A stretch of 64,000 bases of DNA from positions 92,748 through 156,747 of the forward strand of contig NZ_JAQGCZ010000014.1 in the NCBI RefSeq assembly GCF_027706845.1, in the 5' to 3' direction. Position numbers and translations under genes: made by a program. The notes below the pieces were generated by a model that saw only the letters and a list, made by a program, of their open reading frames with translations, did not search any database and was not told where the DNA came from. Shown here piece after piece: positions 37,820 to 47,022 of this stretch. Source of the DNA: Mycolicibacterium sp. BiH015. Its GTDB lineage: Bacteria > Actinomycetota > Actinomycetes > Mycobacteriales > Mycobacteriaceae. Position 1 is the first letter of the stretch; each line of letters starts with the position of its first letter.

Positions 37820-39154
37820 ATGGGCCAAAAACACGCGATCGTGATCGGCGCGAGTCTCGGTGGGTTGTGCGCCGCCCGTGTTCTGTCGAACTTCTACGGT
37901 CAGGTAACGCTTTACGAGCGTGATCCGCTACCCGCCGAGCCGGCACACCGGACGGCGACACCGCAGAGCAGGCACGTGCACCTGCTGATGGCGCGCGGCG
38001 CCATGACGTTCGAACAACTCTTCCCGGGCATTCTCGAAGAGATGGTGGCAGCCGGCGTTCCGATCTTGGAGAACCGACCCGACTGCATCCACTTCGGCGC
38101 GGCCGGCCACGTGCTGGGCACCCAGCACCGCCTGCAGGACGAGTTCACCGCCTACGTGCCGAGCCGCAAGCATCTGGAATGGCAGATTCGGCGCCGGGTC
38201 ACCGGAATCGACAACGTGACGCTGTTGCACGGTGACGTCGACGAGCCGGTTTTCGACGGCCGCAGGGTCACCGGCGTGCGCACCTCCGACGGGGCGACGG
38301 TCGATGCCGACCTGGTGATCGACGCGACCGGACGCGGCACCCGGTTGCCGACGTGGTTGGCGCAGTGGGGTTTTGAGAAGCCCGACGAAGACACCGTCGA
38401 TGTCGGCATCAGCTATGCCACCCACCAGCTGCGGATCCCGGAGGGTCTCATCGCCGAGAAGGTCGTGGTCGCCGGTGCGTCGCACGATCAGCCGGTCGGT
38501 ATCGGCATGCTCTATTACGAGGACGGCACCTGGGGCATGACGACGTTCGGTGTCGGGAAGGTCCCGGCGCCGGCCAACTTCGACGAGATGTGCGCGCTGG
38601 CCGACGAGATCCTGCCCGCCCATGTGGCTGCTGCCGTCCGCCAGGCCGAGGTGCTGGGAGACATTGCGCTGCACAAGTATCCGACGAGCAGATGGCGCCG
38701 CTTCGACAAGATGACACGCTATCCCGCGGGCATCCTGCCGTTCGGTGACGCGGTGGTCAGCTTCAACCCCACGTTCGGCCAGGGCATGACGATGACGTCA
38801 CTGCAGGCAGGCCATCTGCGTCACGCACTGCTGAGCACCGAACCCGAGAAGACGTTCCTGAAAGCCACGACCAAGACCACGTGGCCGGTGTGGACGATGA
38901 ATGCCATCGGCGACCTCACGCTGCACCGCGCCGAAGGTCGCATGCCGTGGTGGTACGGTCCGGTGGGCTCGTTGTTCGATCAGTTCCTCGGCGCTGCCGA
39001 GACGGATCCTGTACTCGCAGAATGGTTTCTACGACGGTTCAGCCTGCTGGACAGCCTGTACATGGTGCCGTCGCCGCGGCTGGTCGGCCGTACGATCCGG
39101 CACAACATGACGCTGTGGGCTAGATCCCGACGCTCACCCGGAAAAGCCGCGTAG
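37820..39154 (+). CDS. FAD-dependent oxidoreductase, Rv3254-like
   Basis: A 444-residue flavoprotein resembling geranylgeranyl-reductase and FAD monooxygenase families. The N-terminal Rossmann motif GASLGGLCAARVL (GxGxxG variant with Ser) is followed by YERDPLPAEPAHR and PQSRHVHLLMARG. A second FAD contact DATGRGTRLPTWL and the GD motif LPFGDAVVSFNPTFGQGMT are present. ATG 37820 starts the gene, possibly leaderless since no ribosome site is visible. Substrate unknown. Its 3' end overlaps the convergent manA by 35 nt (39120-39154). Confidence 0.88.
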   Translation: MGQKHAIVIGASLGGLCAARVLSNFYGQVTLYERDPLPAEPAHRTATPQSRHVHLLMARGAMTFEQLFPGILEEMVAAGVPILENRPDCIHFGAAGHVLGTQHRLQDEFTAYVPSRKHLEWQIRRRVTGIDNVTLLHGDVDEPVFDGRRVTGVRTSDGATVDADLVIDATGRGTRLPTWLAQWGFEKPDEDTVDVGISYATHQLRIPEGLIAEKVVVAGASHDQPVGIGMLYYEDGTWGMTTFGVGKVPAPANFDEMCALADEILPAHVAAAVRQAEVLGDIALHKYPTSRWRRFDKMTRYPAGILPFGDAVVSFNPTFGQGMTMTSLQAGHLRHALLSTEPEKTFLKATTKTTWPVWTMNAIGDLTLHRAEGRMPWWYGPVGSLFDQFLGAAETDPVLAEWFLRRFSLLDSLYMVPSPRLVGRTIRHNMTLWARSRRSPGKAA

Positions 39155-40346
39155 GTTCCTGCGCCACAAGCCTGATCGGCCCGTCGTCGGCGGCCACCCA
39201 CGCGGCAGCGCCGCGGCCGACGACCACCGCGCTGGACTTCGCGTGCACCGTGGCGCTGCCCTGGGTGCAGAGCAGAATCTGCGGACCGTCGTGCAGGCTC
39301 GGCGCATCGATCTCGTGCCCGAGCTGTTCGCCGTCGATACCGAGAACCGACACGGCGAACTCGGGTGCCGGTGTCGGGTAGATGATTTCGCTGCCGTCGC
39401 GAATCGCCTGCGGTTCGACGAGGACGTCCTCGGCGGGGGTGAAGTCGAGCACCCGCAGCAGTTCGGGGACGTCGACGTGCTTGGGGGTCAGACCGCCACG
39501 GAGCACGTTGTCGGAGTTGGCCATCACCTCGACCCCCACGCCGTGCAGGTAGGCGTGCAGATTCCCGGCGGGCAGGTACAGCGCCTCCCCCGGAGCCAGC
39601 GAGAGCCGGTTCAGCAGCATGGACGCCAACACCCCCGCATCGCCGGGATAGCGCTCCCCCAGCTCGAGCACCGTCTTGGCCTCGCGTGCGAATTCCCTTT
39701 CCCCCGAACGCACATACGTGATCGCGCCGTCGAGGACTGCGGGCACCAGCACGTCGAGGTCAGGCTGCGGGCAGGTGATCCACGTCGTGAACAACGCGCG
39801 CAGGCCGTCCTCGTCGCGCTGCCCTGACAGCAGGCTGATATAGGGATCGAGGTCCGCGACACCGAGGGCCCGCATCAGCTCGACGGTGCGTGCGGCGGGT
39901 CGGAAGCCGGCCAGCGCCTCGAATTGGCTGAGCGCGATGATGATCTCCGGCTTGTGACTGCGGTCGCGGTAGTTCCGGTTCGGGGCGTTGACGGGGATGC
40001 CCATCCGGTCCTCACGGGCGAAACCCTCGCGGGCCTGCTCGGTGCTGGGGTGGGCCTGCAGCGACAACGGCTCGTCTGCGGCAAGCACTTTCAGCAGGAA
40101 CGGCAGGGTGTCGCCGAAGCGGCCCCGCACAGCCGGTCCGAGCTCACCCTCGGGATCCGCACGTAGCGCGTCGAGCAGCGAGCGCTCGCCGTCGTCGGTC
40201 TGTAGCCACGCGGGATCTCCCGGATGGGCACCGAACCACAGTTCCGCCTCGGGGTGTGCCGTGGGGCTCGGCGCTCCCACGAAATCGGCAATCGCGGTCC
40301 TCGAACCCCATGCATAGGTCCGCACCGCACCTCTGAGCAGATGCAC
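39120..40346 (-). CDS. manA: Mannose-6-phosphate isomerase, class I
   Basis: Interconverts fructose 6-phosphate and mannose 6-phosphate, the entry to GDP-mannose for mannolipids, lipoarabinomannan and mannosylated proteins. It is 408 aa with zinc-ligand segments LQAHPSTEQAREGF, KPEIIIALSQFEALAGFRP, and LYLPAGNLHAYLHGVGVEVMANSDNVLRGGLTPKH, the type I PMI signature with active-site Arg. GTG 40346 starts the gene. It follows the SIS-domain protein gene by only 6 nt and pmmA before that, forming a mannose-activation unit pmmA - SIS - manA. Confidence 0.95.
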   Translation of the reverse strand: MHLLRGAVRTYAWGSRTAIADFVGAPSPTAHPEAELWFGAHPGDPAWLQTDDGERSLLDALRADPEGELGPAVRGRFGDTLPFLLKVLAADEPLSLQAHPSTEQAREGFAREDRMGIPVNAPNRNYRDRSHKPEIIIALSQFEALAGFRPAARTVELMRALGVADLDPYISLLSGQRDEDGLRALFTTWITCPQPDLDVLVPAVLDGAITYVRSGEREFAREAKTVLELGERYPGDAGVLASMLLNRLSLAPGEALYLPAGNLHAYLHGVGVEVMANSDNVLRGGLTPKHVDVPELLRVLDFTPAEDVLVEPQAIRDGSEIIYPTPAPEFAVSVLGIDGEQLGHEIDAPSLHDGPQILLCTQGSATVHAKSSAVVVGRGAAAWVAADDGPIRLVAQEPTRLFRVSVGI

Positions 40347-40352
40347 TTCGTC

Positions 40353-41477
40353 TCAACCTCGAACCAGCCGTTGGTAGACCGCCGCCATCTCGAGGCGGAC
40401 CGCCAACAGCGCCAATTGTTGTTCGGGACGCGTAGATCCGGGCATCGTGGCTGAGCCCAGCTCGCTGTTCCCCCCTTGGTCCCGGACCTCTGGGGCGTCC
40501 GGTACGTCGTTGGCATTGACGACGTGAACGTCGTCGAATCCACGCAGCCGGGCCGATACGGCCGGCCGCTCGGCGTCGGTGGTCAACACGATGGTGCGGG
40601 TGCGCGGGGGCAGCGGCCCGTCGATCTCCTCGTCATGGAAGATCGATGCCGCATCCGATCCCGTGTCGCGTCCCCACCCCGATCCGATGGCCACCAGCGC
40701 GTCGGTCAGCCCGACCGCGGCCACCGCCTGATGGGCGATGCGCAGCATCACGGTGCACGCGTGCCGCGCCAGGGCAAGTGTGGCGGCGGAGTCGCCGGCG
40801 AAAACCACCTGCCGGCCCTGCATCCGCTCCGCAAGCCCCTTGGCGGGATTGGTGAAAAGGTCACGCCCCGCGCTGTTTCGGAGCGCCTCGGCGTCCAGTT
40901 CGTCGGCCAAGGCCGCCAGGTCCACCGAGAAACCCGGCGCGATCGCTTGCAGCACAGCCAGTCCCGCGGCCAGATAGCGGGCCAGCGTGAAGTCGTCGGG
41001 CACAGGCAGGCGCGGCGGCAAGGCCACCGACCGTCCGGCGGTGGCGTCGCGCAGCGGCCCCTCGTAGGGAGCCACCACGATGACACGGGCGCCGCGACGG
41101 ACCGCGGTGGCCGCGGCCGTCACCAGCGCGGGATGTCCCGGGTCGTCACCGGCGACGACCAGCACGTCCAAGGCGCCGATCCACGGAGGCGCCTCGGAGG
41201 CGACGACGATCGGCGCCCCGATCGTCTGACCGAGCTGTACTGCGAGCATCGTCCCCGCGGTCTCGGCAGTGCCGTGTCCGGCGACCCACACGATCGTGCG
41301 GGGTGGAGTGTCCGAGCGGACCGAGTCGAGGTCACCCTCGTTCAAGGCCGCGGCGGTGGCACGCACCTGCGCACCCGCCATCGAGGCCGCACGGAGCAAA
41401 CCAAGACGGTCGGCGGCCAACAGGCCGTCAGGATCGTCGAGGTCGACTTCGGCAGCCGACAGCGGGCGTGCACTCAC
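40353..41477 (-). CDS. SIS-domain/TobH-like protein (Rv3256c-like)
   Basis: A 374-residue protein with weak sugar isomerase (SIS) character, similar to the bifunctional phosphoglucose/phosphomannose isomerase C-terminal half and to TobH. It contains a Rossmann-like phosphosugar region (VWVAGHGTAETAGTMLAVQLGQ, then LDVLVVAGDDPGHPALVTAAATAVRRGARVIVVAP) and a second one near residues 225-250 (VFAGDSAATLALARHACTVML). The position between pmmA and manA, overlapping pmmA by 4 nt, suggests a role in mannose phosphate metabolism, but catalysis is unproven. Start GTG 41477. Confidence 0.82.
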   Translation of the reverse strand: MSARPLSAAEVDLDDPDGLLAADRLGLLRAASMAGAQVRATAAALNEGDLDSVRSDTPPRTIVWVAGHGTAETAGTMLAVQLGQTIGAPIVVASEAPPWIGALDVLVVAGDDPGHPALVTAAATAVRRGARVIVVAPYEGPLRDATAGRSVALPPRLPVPDDFTLARYLAAGLAVLQAIAPGFSVDLAALADELDAEALRNSAGRDLFTNPAKGLAERMQGRQVVFAGDSAATLALARHACTVMLRIAHQAVAAVGLTDALVAIGSGWGRDTGSDAASIFHDEEIDGPLPPRTRTIVLTTDAERPAVSARLRGFDDVHVVNANDVPDAPEVRDQGGNSELGSATMPGSTRPEQQLALLAVRLEMAAVYQRLVRG

Positions 41478-42859
41478 GTCGATTCCTTTGCTCCTGAGGT
41501 GATGTGGTCGCCGATCTCGTCGACAAGCTCCTTGACTTCTTCGGCGCTGCGCGCCTCCACGTTCAGCCGCAGCAACGGTTCGGTGTTGGACATACGCAGG
41601 TTGAACCAGCGGCCGTCGCCGAGGTCGACGGTCACCCCGTCGAGGTGGTCGATCGCATGTACCCGGGATCCGAACGCCTGCAGGACCGCGTCGACGATCG
41701 CGGGCGCGTTGGCCACGGTGTAGTTGATCTCGCCGGACGCTTCGTAGCGCTGGTAATCGGCCATCATCTCCGACAGCGGCCGGTCCTGTTCGGCGAGCGC
41801 GGCGAGCACATGCAGGGCGGCCAGCATTCCGGAGTCGGCGCCCCAGAAGTCGCGGAAGTAGTAGTGCGCCGAGTGCTCGCCGCCGAAGATCGCACCGGTC
41901 TCGGCCATCAGGCCCTTGATGTAGGAGTGGCCGACGCGTGACCGCACCGGTGTCCCGCCGCGTTCTGCGACCAACTCCGGCACAGCGCGGGAGGTGATGA
42001 GGTTGTGGATGATCGTCGCGCCGATCTCGCGCTGCAATTCACGCGCGGCGACCAGCGCGGTGACGGCCGACGGGGAAACGGCCTGGCCCTTTTCGTCGAC
42101 GACAAAGCATCTGTCGGCATCGCCGTCGAAGGCCAGCCCGATGTCGGCACCGGTCTGCAGCACGAACGCCTGCAGGTCGACGAGGTTGGCCGGGTCGAGC
42201 GGGTTGGCTTCGTGATTGGGGAAGTTGCCGTCGAGTTCGAAGAACAGCGGCGACAGCGTGATCGACGGGATGGGCCCCAGCACACCGGGCGTGGTGTGGC
42301 CTGCCATGCCGTTGCCCGCATCGACGGCGACGTGCAGCGGCCGCTGGCCACCGATGTCGACGAGGGAGCGCAGGAAGTCGCCGTAGTCGGCGAGCACGTC
42401 GCGATCACTGCTGGTGCCCCGCGGACCGTCGTAACCGGGGACGCCGGCGATGACCTCGTCACTGATGACGGACAGGCCGGTGTCCTTTCCGACCGGCTTG
42501 GCACCGGCGCGGCACAGTTTGATGCCGTTGTAGGCCGCCGGATTGTGACTCGCGGTGAACATCGCGCCCGGGCAGTCGAGCAGGCCGGAGGCGAAATACA
42601 GCTGATCGGTCGATGCGAGCCCGATCCGAACCACGTCGAGACCTTGGGCAAGCACCCCGTCGGCGAACGCCTCGGAGAGCGCCGGCGAACTCTCGCGCAT
42701 GTCGTGGCCGATGACGACCTGCGCCGCGCCGTCGCGGACAAGGCGCGCGAATGCGGCGCCGACGTCGCGCACGAACGCCTCGTCGATCTCCTCGCCGACA
42801 AGTCCGCGCACGTCATACGCTTTGATGACACGCTGTACCGCCTCGGCGGGACGAGACAT
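41474..42859 (-). CDS. pmmA: Phosphomannomutase/phosphoglucomutase
   Basis: Interconverts mannose 6-phosphate and mannose 1-phosphate (and possibly the glucose analogues). The 461-residue alpha-D-phosphohexomutase has all four active-site loops: phosphoserine Ser104 in TASHNP, metal loop DGDADR (245-250), sugar loop GGEHSAH (326-332) and the phosphate-contact loop RMSNTEPLLRLNVEA near the C-terminus. ATG 42859 opens with AVQRVIKAYDVRGLVG, the family's typical N-terminal KAYDVRG motif. It is the first gene of the pmmA-SIS-manA unit, overlapping its neighbour by 4 nt. The counterpart is Rv3257c. Confidence 0.95.
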   Translation of the reverse strand: MSRPAEAVQRVIKAYDVRGLVGEEIDEAFVRDVGAAFARLVRDGAAQVVIGHDMRESSPALSEAFADGVLAQGLDVVRIGLASTDQLYFASGLLDCPGAMFTASHNPAAYNGIKLCRAGAKPVGKDTGLSVISDEVIAGVPGYDGPRGTSSDRDVLADYGDFLRSLVDIGGQRPLHVAVDAGNGMAGHTTPGVLGPIPSITLSPLFFELDGNFPNHEANPLDPANLVDLQAFVLQTGADIGLAFDGDADRCFVVDEKGQAVSPSAVTALVAARELQREIGATIIHNLITSRAVPELVAERGGTPVRSRVGHSYIKGLMAETGAIFGGEHSAHYYFRDFWGADSGMLAALHVLAALAEQDRPLSEMMADYQRYEASGEINYTVANAPAIVDAVLQAFGSRVHAIDHLDGVTVDLGDGRWFNLRMSNTEPLLRLNVEARSAEEVKELVDEIGDHITSGAKEST

Positions 42860-43005
42860 GGGACTCCTAGGACGAAGAGACTGTTCTACAGAATCAGCCT
42901 AGCCGTCGGGAACGGTCTGCATGGCGAGTCACCCTGCCCGTTATCGCGTTGAAATCGCCGATCCGCGAAAAGCGCGAGCCGCTGCCGGCAAAGACGCGGA
43001 TGTCC

Positions 43006-43425
43006 TCACTCTGTGGGGTCGGGTAGCACGCGCAGGTGTCCGCGGCGGCGGCCGTTCGTCTCCGGCCTGCGGGTCGGCGGAGCCATCAGCGCACCGCCGT
43101 GGGCCCCGCTGACGGGATCGGTGAATCCCGTCGTAAAGCCTGGGACGGGCGCGGCGTTCTCGCGACCTTCTCGGACTGCATCGGCAAGCGCCACCAAATC
43201 GTCGTCGTCGGGATGCGAAGGCAGCGGCCCGGCGTGGCGGACGAGCTCCCAACCGCGGGGAGCGGTGATGCGGCCGGCGTGCATGACACACAGATCCCAC
43301 GAATGCGGCTCGGACACGGTGGCCAGCGGGCCGACGACAGCCGTCGAGTCTGAGTAGACGAAGGTGAGCGTCGCGACCGCATAGTGCGGGCACCCAGGCC
43401 GGCAGCAGCGACGGGGAACATTCAC
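43006..43425 (-). CDS. DUF3499 family protein
   Basis: A 139-residue actinobacterial DUF3499 protein (Rv3258c). The N-terminal half has a zinc-finger-like set of cysteines (RRCCRPGCPHYAVATLTFVYSDS and LCVMHAGR) and a conserved PRGWELVRH. The C-terminal third is Gly/Pro/Arg-rich and probably disordered. Its function is unknown. It is divergent from the metallopeptidase-like gene at 43515 and upstream of pmmA with a 146-nt gap. ATG 43425 follows no strong ribosome site. Confidence 0.85.
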   Translation of the reverse strand: MNVPRRCCRPGCPHYAVATLTFVYSDSTAVVGPLATVSEPHSWDLCVMHAGRITAPRGWELVRHAGPLPSHPDDDDLVALADAVREGRENAAPVPGFTTGFTDPVSGAHGGALMAPPTRRPETNGRRRGHLRVLPDPTE

Positions 43426-43514
43426 AGCGGAAGGTTATCGTGCAGGATCCCCCGTGAGGGCGCGGACACGCGCAGCCGCAAGCCGCCCGAAGCCCAACCG
43501 TTACGATCTTTTTC

Positions 43515-43979
43515 GTGACGAGGCGCCAGCATCGCGGGTCGCGGCGCGGCCGGGAGATGCGCGGCCCGTTGCTCCCGCCCACAGTGCCTGGTTGGCGCAG
43601 CCGCGCGGAACGCTTCGACATGGCGGTGCTGGAAGCCTACGAGCCCATCGAGCGGCGCTGGCATGATCGGGTGTCGACCCTGGATGTGGCTGTGGATGAG
43701 ATCCCGCGGATTTCGCCGAAGGATCCCGAGAGCGTGCAGTGGCCGCCGGAAGTCGTGGCGGACGGTCCGATCGCGTTGGCCCGTCTGATCCCTGCGGGGG
43801 TGGACGTGCGCGGCAATTCCACCCGTGCGCGAATTGTGTTGTTCCGCAAGCCGATCGAGCGTCGGGCTAAAGACACCGACGAGCTGACCGACCTGCTGCA
43901 CGAATTGTTGGTGGCTCAGGTAGCCACATATCTGGGCGTTGAGCCCTCCGTCATCGACCCGACCCTGGACGACGACTAG
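43515..43979 (+). CDS. Metallopeptidase-like protein (Rv3259-like), degenerate zinc motif
   Basis: A 154-residue protein of the 'metallopeptidase family' in which the usual HExxHH zinc motif appears as HELLVAQVATYLG (129-141): the first His and the Glu remain, but the second His is Val. Catalytic zinc binding is therefore doubtful. The conserved segments AYEPIERRWHDRVSTLDVAVDEIP and RIVLFRKPIERRA are retained. GTG 43515 is the start. It faces whiB2 convergently, 18 nt from that gene's stop. Alternative: a non-enzymatic member conserved in mycobacteria. Confidence 0.85.
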   Translation: MTRRQHRGSRRGREMRGPLLPPTVPGWRSRAERFDMAVLEAYEPIERRWHDRVSTLDVAVDEIPRISPKDPESVQWPPEVVADGPIALARLIPAGVDVRGNSTRARIVLFRKPIERRAKDTDELTDLLHELLVAQVATYLGVEPSVIDPTLDDD

Positions 43980-43997
43980 CGGCTCGTTCGGTGCGGA

Positions 43998-44408
43998 CTA
44001 GATGATGCCGCGCTTGAGGCGCCGGCGCTCACGCTCGGACAGGCCGCCCCAGATACCGAAACGCTCGTCATTGGCGAGTGCGTATTCAAGGCACATGTCC
44101 TTGACTTCGCATCCCTGGCAGATCCGCTTCGCCTCGCGGGTCGAGCCGCCCTTCTCGGGGAAGAACGCCTCGGGATCGGTCTGAGCGCACAGAGCGCGCT
44201 CCTGCCACTGATCCTCATCGGCGACGTCGGAACCGTCGCTGAAAGGATCTCCATAATCTGGGCGTTCGGGCACCAAACTCAGTTGAGGACGCCCGTTCGC
44301 GCCACTCGGTGCCGGTCCGGTCTGGATGTGCGGCGCACTTCCTACCGAGCCTAGGAGCCTGCTGTCGAACCGTACTGAATCGCCGAAATCGGACTGTTCA
44401 AATGCCAT
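43998..44408 (-). CDS. whiB2: WhiB-family iron-sulfur regulator WhiB2 (WhmD)
   Basis: A 4Fe-4S transcription factor required for septation and cell division in mycobacteria. The 136-residue product has cluster ligands Cys74, Cys97, Cys100 and Cys106 (C-x22-C-x2-C-x5-C), the G(I/V)WGG turn (118-122) and the basic C-terminus SERERRRLKRGII that contacts DNA. ATG 44408 has a near-perfect GGAGGAGG site 4 nt upstream; a longer frame to 44558 is not needed. The N-terminal 60 residues match the longer fast-grower WhmD form. It is divergent from fbiA across a 290-nt gap. Confidence 0.97.
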   Translation of the reverse strand: MAFEQSDFGDSVRFDSRLLGSVGSAPHIQTGPAPSGANGRPQLSLVPERPDYGDPFSDGSDVADEDQWQERALCAQTDPEAFFPEKGGSTREAKRICQGCEVKDMCLEYALANDERFGIWGGLSERERRRLKRGII

Positions 44409-44698
44409 TTCCCCTCCTCCATGGGTCTCGTAGTTTCGTATATGCCAGCCCCACTGTCGAACGTGCGGCCATCCCAATTCGAACAAGTGATCGAATCTTG
44501 GTCTGCGACACCGAAACCGGCCGGAGAACCGCGAAATGACACTGCTGTGATTACACACGCGTTAGCTGCCACGGTCAAGCGCTAGAACAGGAATTCATAC
44601 CATTCCGTGACTTGATTTCGGCGCGTCGCGCTGTGGCGTGTCTGTCACGCTCCCCTCGACGTCGGCTTCGGCCTCGCCAACGCCTAGTCTCGTTCGTT
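44409..44698. promoter_or_regulatory. Divergent whiB2/fbiA promoter region
   Basis: 290 nt without a convincing gene. It must carry the promoters of both genes. Sequence near 44440 (TATACG on the minus strand) could be a -10 for whiB2, but no good -35 is 16-18 nt away, so I do not assign the sites. Confidence 0.5.
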
Positions 44699-45685
44699 GT
44701 GAAGGTCACGGTTCTGGTCGGCGGCGTCGGCGGTGCACGCTTCCTACTCGGTGTCCAACATCTGTTGGGCTTGGGGCAGTTCAAGACTCACGATACCAAT
44801 GAGCATGAAGTGACTGCTGTGGTCAACGTCGGCGACGACGCGTGGATGTTCGGGGTGCGCATCTGCCCCGATCTTGATACGTGCATGTACACCCTCGGCG
44901 GCGGAATCGACCCTGAGCGGGGCTGGGGCCATCGCAACGAAACCTGGAATGCCAAAGAAGAACTCGCGGCCTACGGCGTCCAACCGGATTGGTTCGGCCT
45001 CGGCGACCGCGATCTCGCCACCCATCTGGTGCGCAGCCAGATGCTGCGCGCGGGTTATCCGCTGTCGGAGGTGACCGAGGCCCTGTGCGCGAGGTGGTCC
45101 CCCGGCGCACGGCTGCTGCCCGCCACCGACGACCGCTGCGAAACCCATGTGGTCGTCACCGATCCCGAGGACGGCGAGAAGCGCGCCATCCACTTTCAGG
45201 AGTGGTGGGTGCGGCACCGCGCGCAGGTGCCCACCCACAGCTTCGCGTTCGTCGGCGCCGACAAGGCCGCGGCGGCACCCGGTGTCACCGACGCGATCGA
45301 GAACGCCGACGTCGTGCTGATCGCGCCGTCCAACCCGGTCGTCAGCGTCGGCGCGATCCTCAACGTCGGCGGCATCCGCGGGGCGTTGCGATCGACAGCG
45401 GCACCCGTGATCGGCTACTCCCCGATCATCGCCGGAAAGCCGTTGCGCGGCATGGCCGACGCCTGCCTGACCGTCATCGGCCTGCCGAGCACGTCCGAGG
45501 CCGTCGGCAGTTACTACGGCGCACGGTCGGCAACCGGCATCCTCGATGGCTGGCTGGTGCACGAAGGGGACGCCGCCGACATCGACGGCGTCACGGTGCG
45601 GTCGGTACCGCTGCTGATGACCGACCCGGCCGCGACAGCCGAGATGGTGCGCGCCGGAATGGAAATGGCCGGGGTGGCGCCATGA
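44699..45685 (+). CDS. fbiA: Phosphoenolpyruvate (phospholactate) transferase of F420 synthesis
   Basis: Joins the activated phosphoenolpyruvyl (or phospholactyl) guanosine donor to the deazaflavin Fo, making dehydro-F420-0 (or F420-0). It is 328 aa, with N-terminal KVTVLVGGVGGARFLLG, the substrate motif VVNVGDDAWMFGVRICPDLDTCMYTLGG, NATEW-like RWSPGARLLPATDDRCETHVV and IAPSNPVVSVGAILNV. GTG 44699 sets the start; the upstream Arg-rich frame is discarded. It overlaps fbiB by 4 nt (ATGA), and the pair matches Rv3261-Rv3262. Confidence 0.97.
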   Translation: MKVTVLVGGVGGARFLLGVQHLLGLGQFKTHDTNEHEVTAVVNVGDDAWMFGVRICPDLDTCMYTLGGGIDPERGWGHRNETWNAKEELAAYGVQPDWFGLGDRDLATHLVRSQMLRAGYPLSEVTEALCARWSPGARLLPATDDRCETHVVVTDPEDGEKRAIHFQEWWVRHRAQVPTHSFAFVGADKAAAAPGVTDAIENADVVLIAPSNPVVSVGAILNVGGIRGALRSTAAPVIGYSPIIAGKPLRGMADACLTVIGLPSTSEAVGSYYGARSATGILDGWLVHEGDAADIDGVTVRSVPLLMTDPAATAEMVRAGMEMAGVAP

Positions 45686-47022
45686 GTGATCACGGGACGT
45701 CGGCCCGCGTCGAGTTGCTGCCTGTCTCCGGTTTGCCGGAGTTCCGCCCCGGCGACGACCTCGCCGCTGCCATCGCCGAGGCGGCCCCGTGGCTGCAGGA
45801 CAACGACGTACTGGTCGTGACGAGCAAGGTGCTGTCCAAGACCGAGGGACGGATGGTCCCCGCACCGGCGGATCCCGAGGAGCGGGACGCGCTGCGGCGC
45901 AGACTGATCGACGGCGAGGCAGTGCGCGTGCTCGCGCGTAAAGGCCGCACGCTGATCACCGAGAACGCGTTGGGGTTGGTGCAGGCCGCCGCCGGCGTGG
46001 ACGGCTCCAACGTCGAATCCCACGAATTGGCGCTGCTGCCCGTGGATCCCGACGGTAGTGCGGCTCGTCTGGTCGACGCGCTACGGGAGCGACTCGGCGT
46101 GACTGTCGGCGTCGTCGTCACCGACACGATGGGGCGCGCCTGGCGCACGGGTCAGACCGACGTCGCGATCGGTGCTGCGGGGCTCGAAGTGCTCCATGCC
46201 TACGCAGGCGAACACGATCGGCACGGCAACGAATTGATCGTCACCGAGATCGCCGTCGCCGACGAGATCGCAGCGGCTGCCGACCTCGTGAAAGGCAAGC
46301 TGACCGCAGTGCCCGTCGCGGTGGTGCGCGGGCTCGAGCTCCGCCCCGACGGCTCGTCGGCACGAAATCTGGTGCGGGCCGGCGAGGAAGATCTGTTCTG
46401 GCTCGGCACCGAAGAGGCCATCACGCTCGGCCGCTCACAAGCTCAGCTGCTGCGGCGGTCGGTGCGCACATTCAGTGCAGAACCTGTGGACGGGGCTCTG
46501 ATCGAGGCCGCGGTCGGTGAGGCGCTGACAGCGCCGGCGCCACACCACACCCGGCCGGTGCGGTTTGTGTGGATACAGGATCCGACGCGCAGGGTCGGGT
46601 TGCTCGACGCGATGAAGGACCGGTGGCGCGCTGATCTCGGTGCCGACGGCCGGGACAGCGATTCCGTGGAGCGCCGGGTCAGCCGCGGCCAGATCCTCTA
46701 CGACGCACCGGAACTGATGATCCCGTTCATGGTGCCCGATGGTGCTCACACGTATCCTGACGAGCGGCGCACTGCGGCCGAGCACACGATGTTCACAGTC
46801 GCCGTCGGTGCTGCGGTGCAAGGATTGCTGGTCGCGCTCGCCGTCCGCGGCGTCGGCAGCTGCTGGATAGGTTCGACCATCTTCGCGCCCGACCTGGTGC
46901 GCGCACAGCTCGATCTGCCGCAGGACTGGGAGCCGCTGGGGGCCATCGCCATCGGCTATCCCGACGAACCGCTGGTGCCCAGAAGCCCCGTCCCCACAGA
47001 CGGTCTGCTGGTTCGCAAGTGA
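45682..47022 (+). CDS. fbiB: Bifunctional F420-0:gamma-glutamyl ligase / dehydro-F420-0 reductase
   Basis: A 446-residue fusion. The N-terminal half (1-about 245) is the GTP-dependent ligase that adds glutamates to F420-0, with VVTSKVLSKTEGRMV, SHELALLPVDPDG and GAAGLEVLHAYAGEHDRHGNELIVTEIAVADEI. The C-terminal half (about 250-446) is an FMN nitroreductase-fold domain (RRSVRTFSAEPVDGALIEAAVGEALTAPAPHHTRPVRFV, and GVGSCWIG) that reduces dehydro-F420-0. It overlaps fbiA by 4 nt and the Nudix gene by 4 nt, so the three are co-translated. Confidence 0.96.
   Translation: MSDHGTSARVELLPVSGLPEFRPGDDLAAAIAEAAPWLQDNDVLVVTSKVLSKTEGRMVPAPADPEERDALRRRLIDGEAVRVLARKGRTLITENALGLVQAAAGVDGSNVESHELALLPVDPDGSAARLVDALRERLGVTVGVVVTDTMGRAWRTGQTDVAIGAAGLEVLHAYAGEHDRHGNELIVTEIAVADEIAAAADLVKGKLTAVPVAVVRGLELRPDGSSARNLVRAGEEDLFWLGTEEAITLGRSQAQLLRRSVRTFSAEPVDGALIEAAVGEALTAPAPHHTRPVRFVWIQDPTRRVGLLDAMKDRWRADLGADGRDSDSVERRVSRGQILYDAPELMIPFMVPDGAHTYPDERRTAAEHTMFTVAVGAAVQGLLVALAVRGVGSCWIGSTIFAPDLVRAQLDLPQDWEPLGAIAIGYPDEPLVPRSPVPTDGLLVRK

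Noticed and set aside
43006..43425. WhiB-like or zinc-ribbon regulator
   Set aside because: The cysteine spacing (CC-x3-C and a distant LC) does not fit WhiB, and the remaining sequence matches DUF3499.
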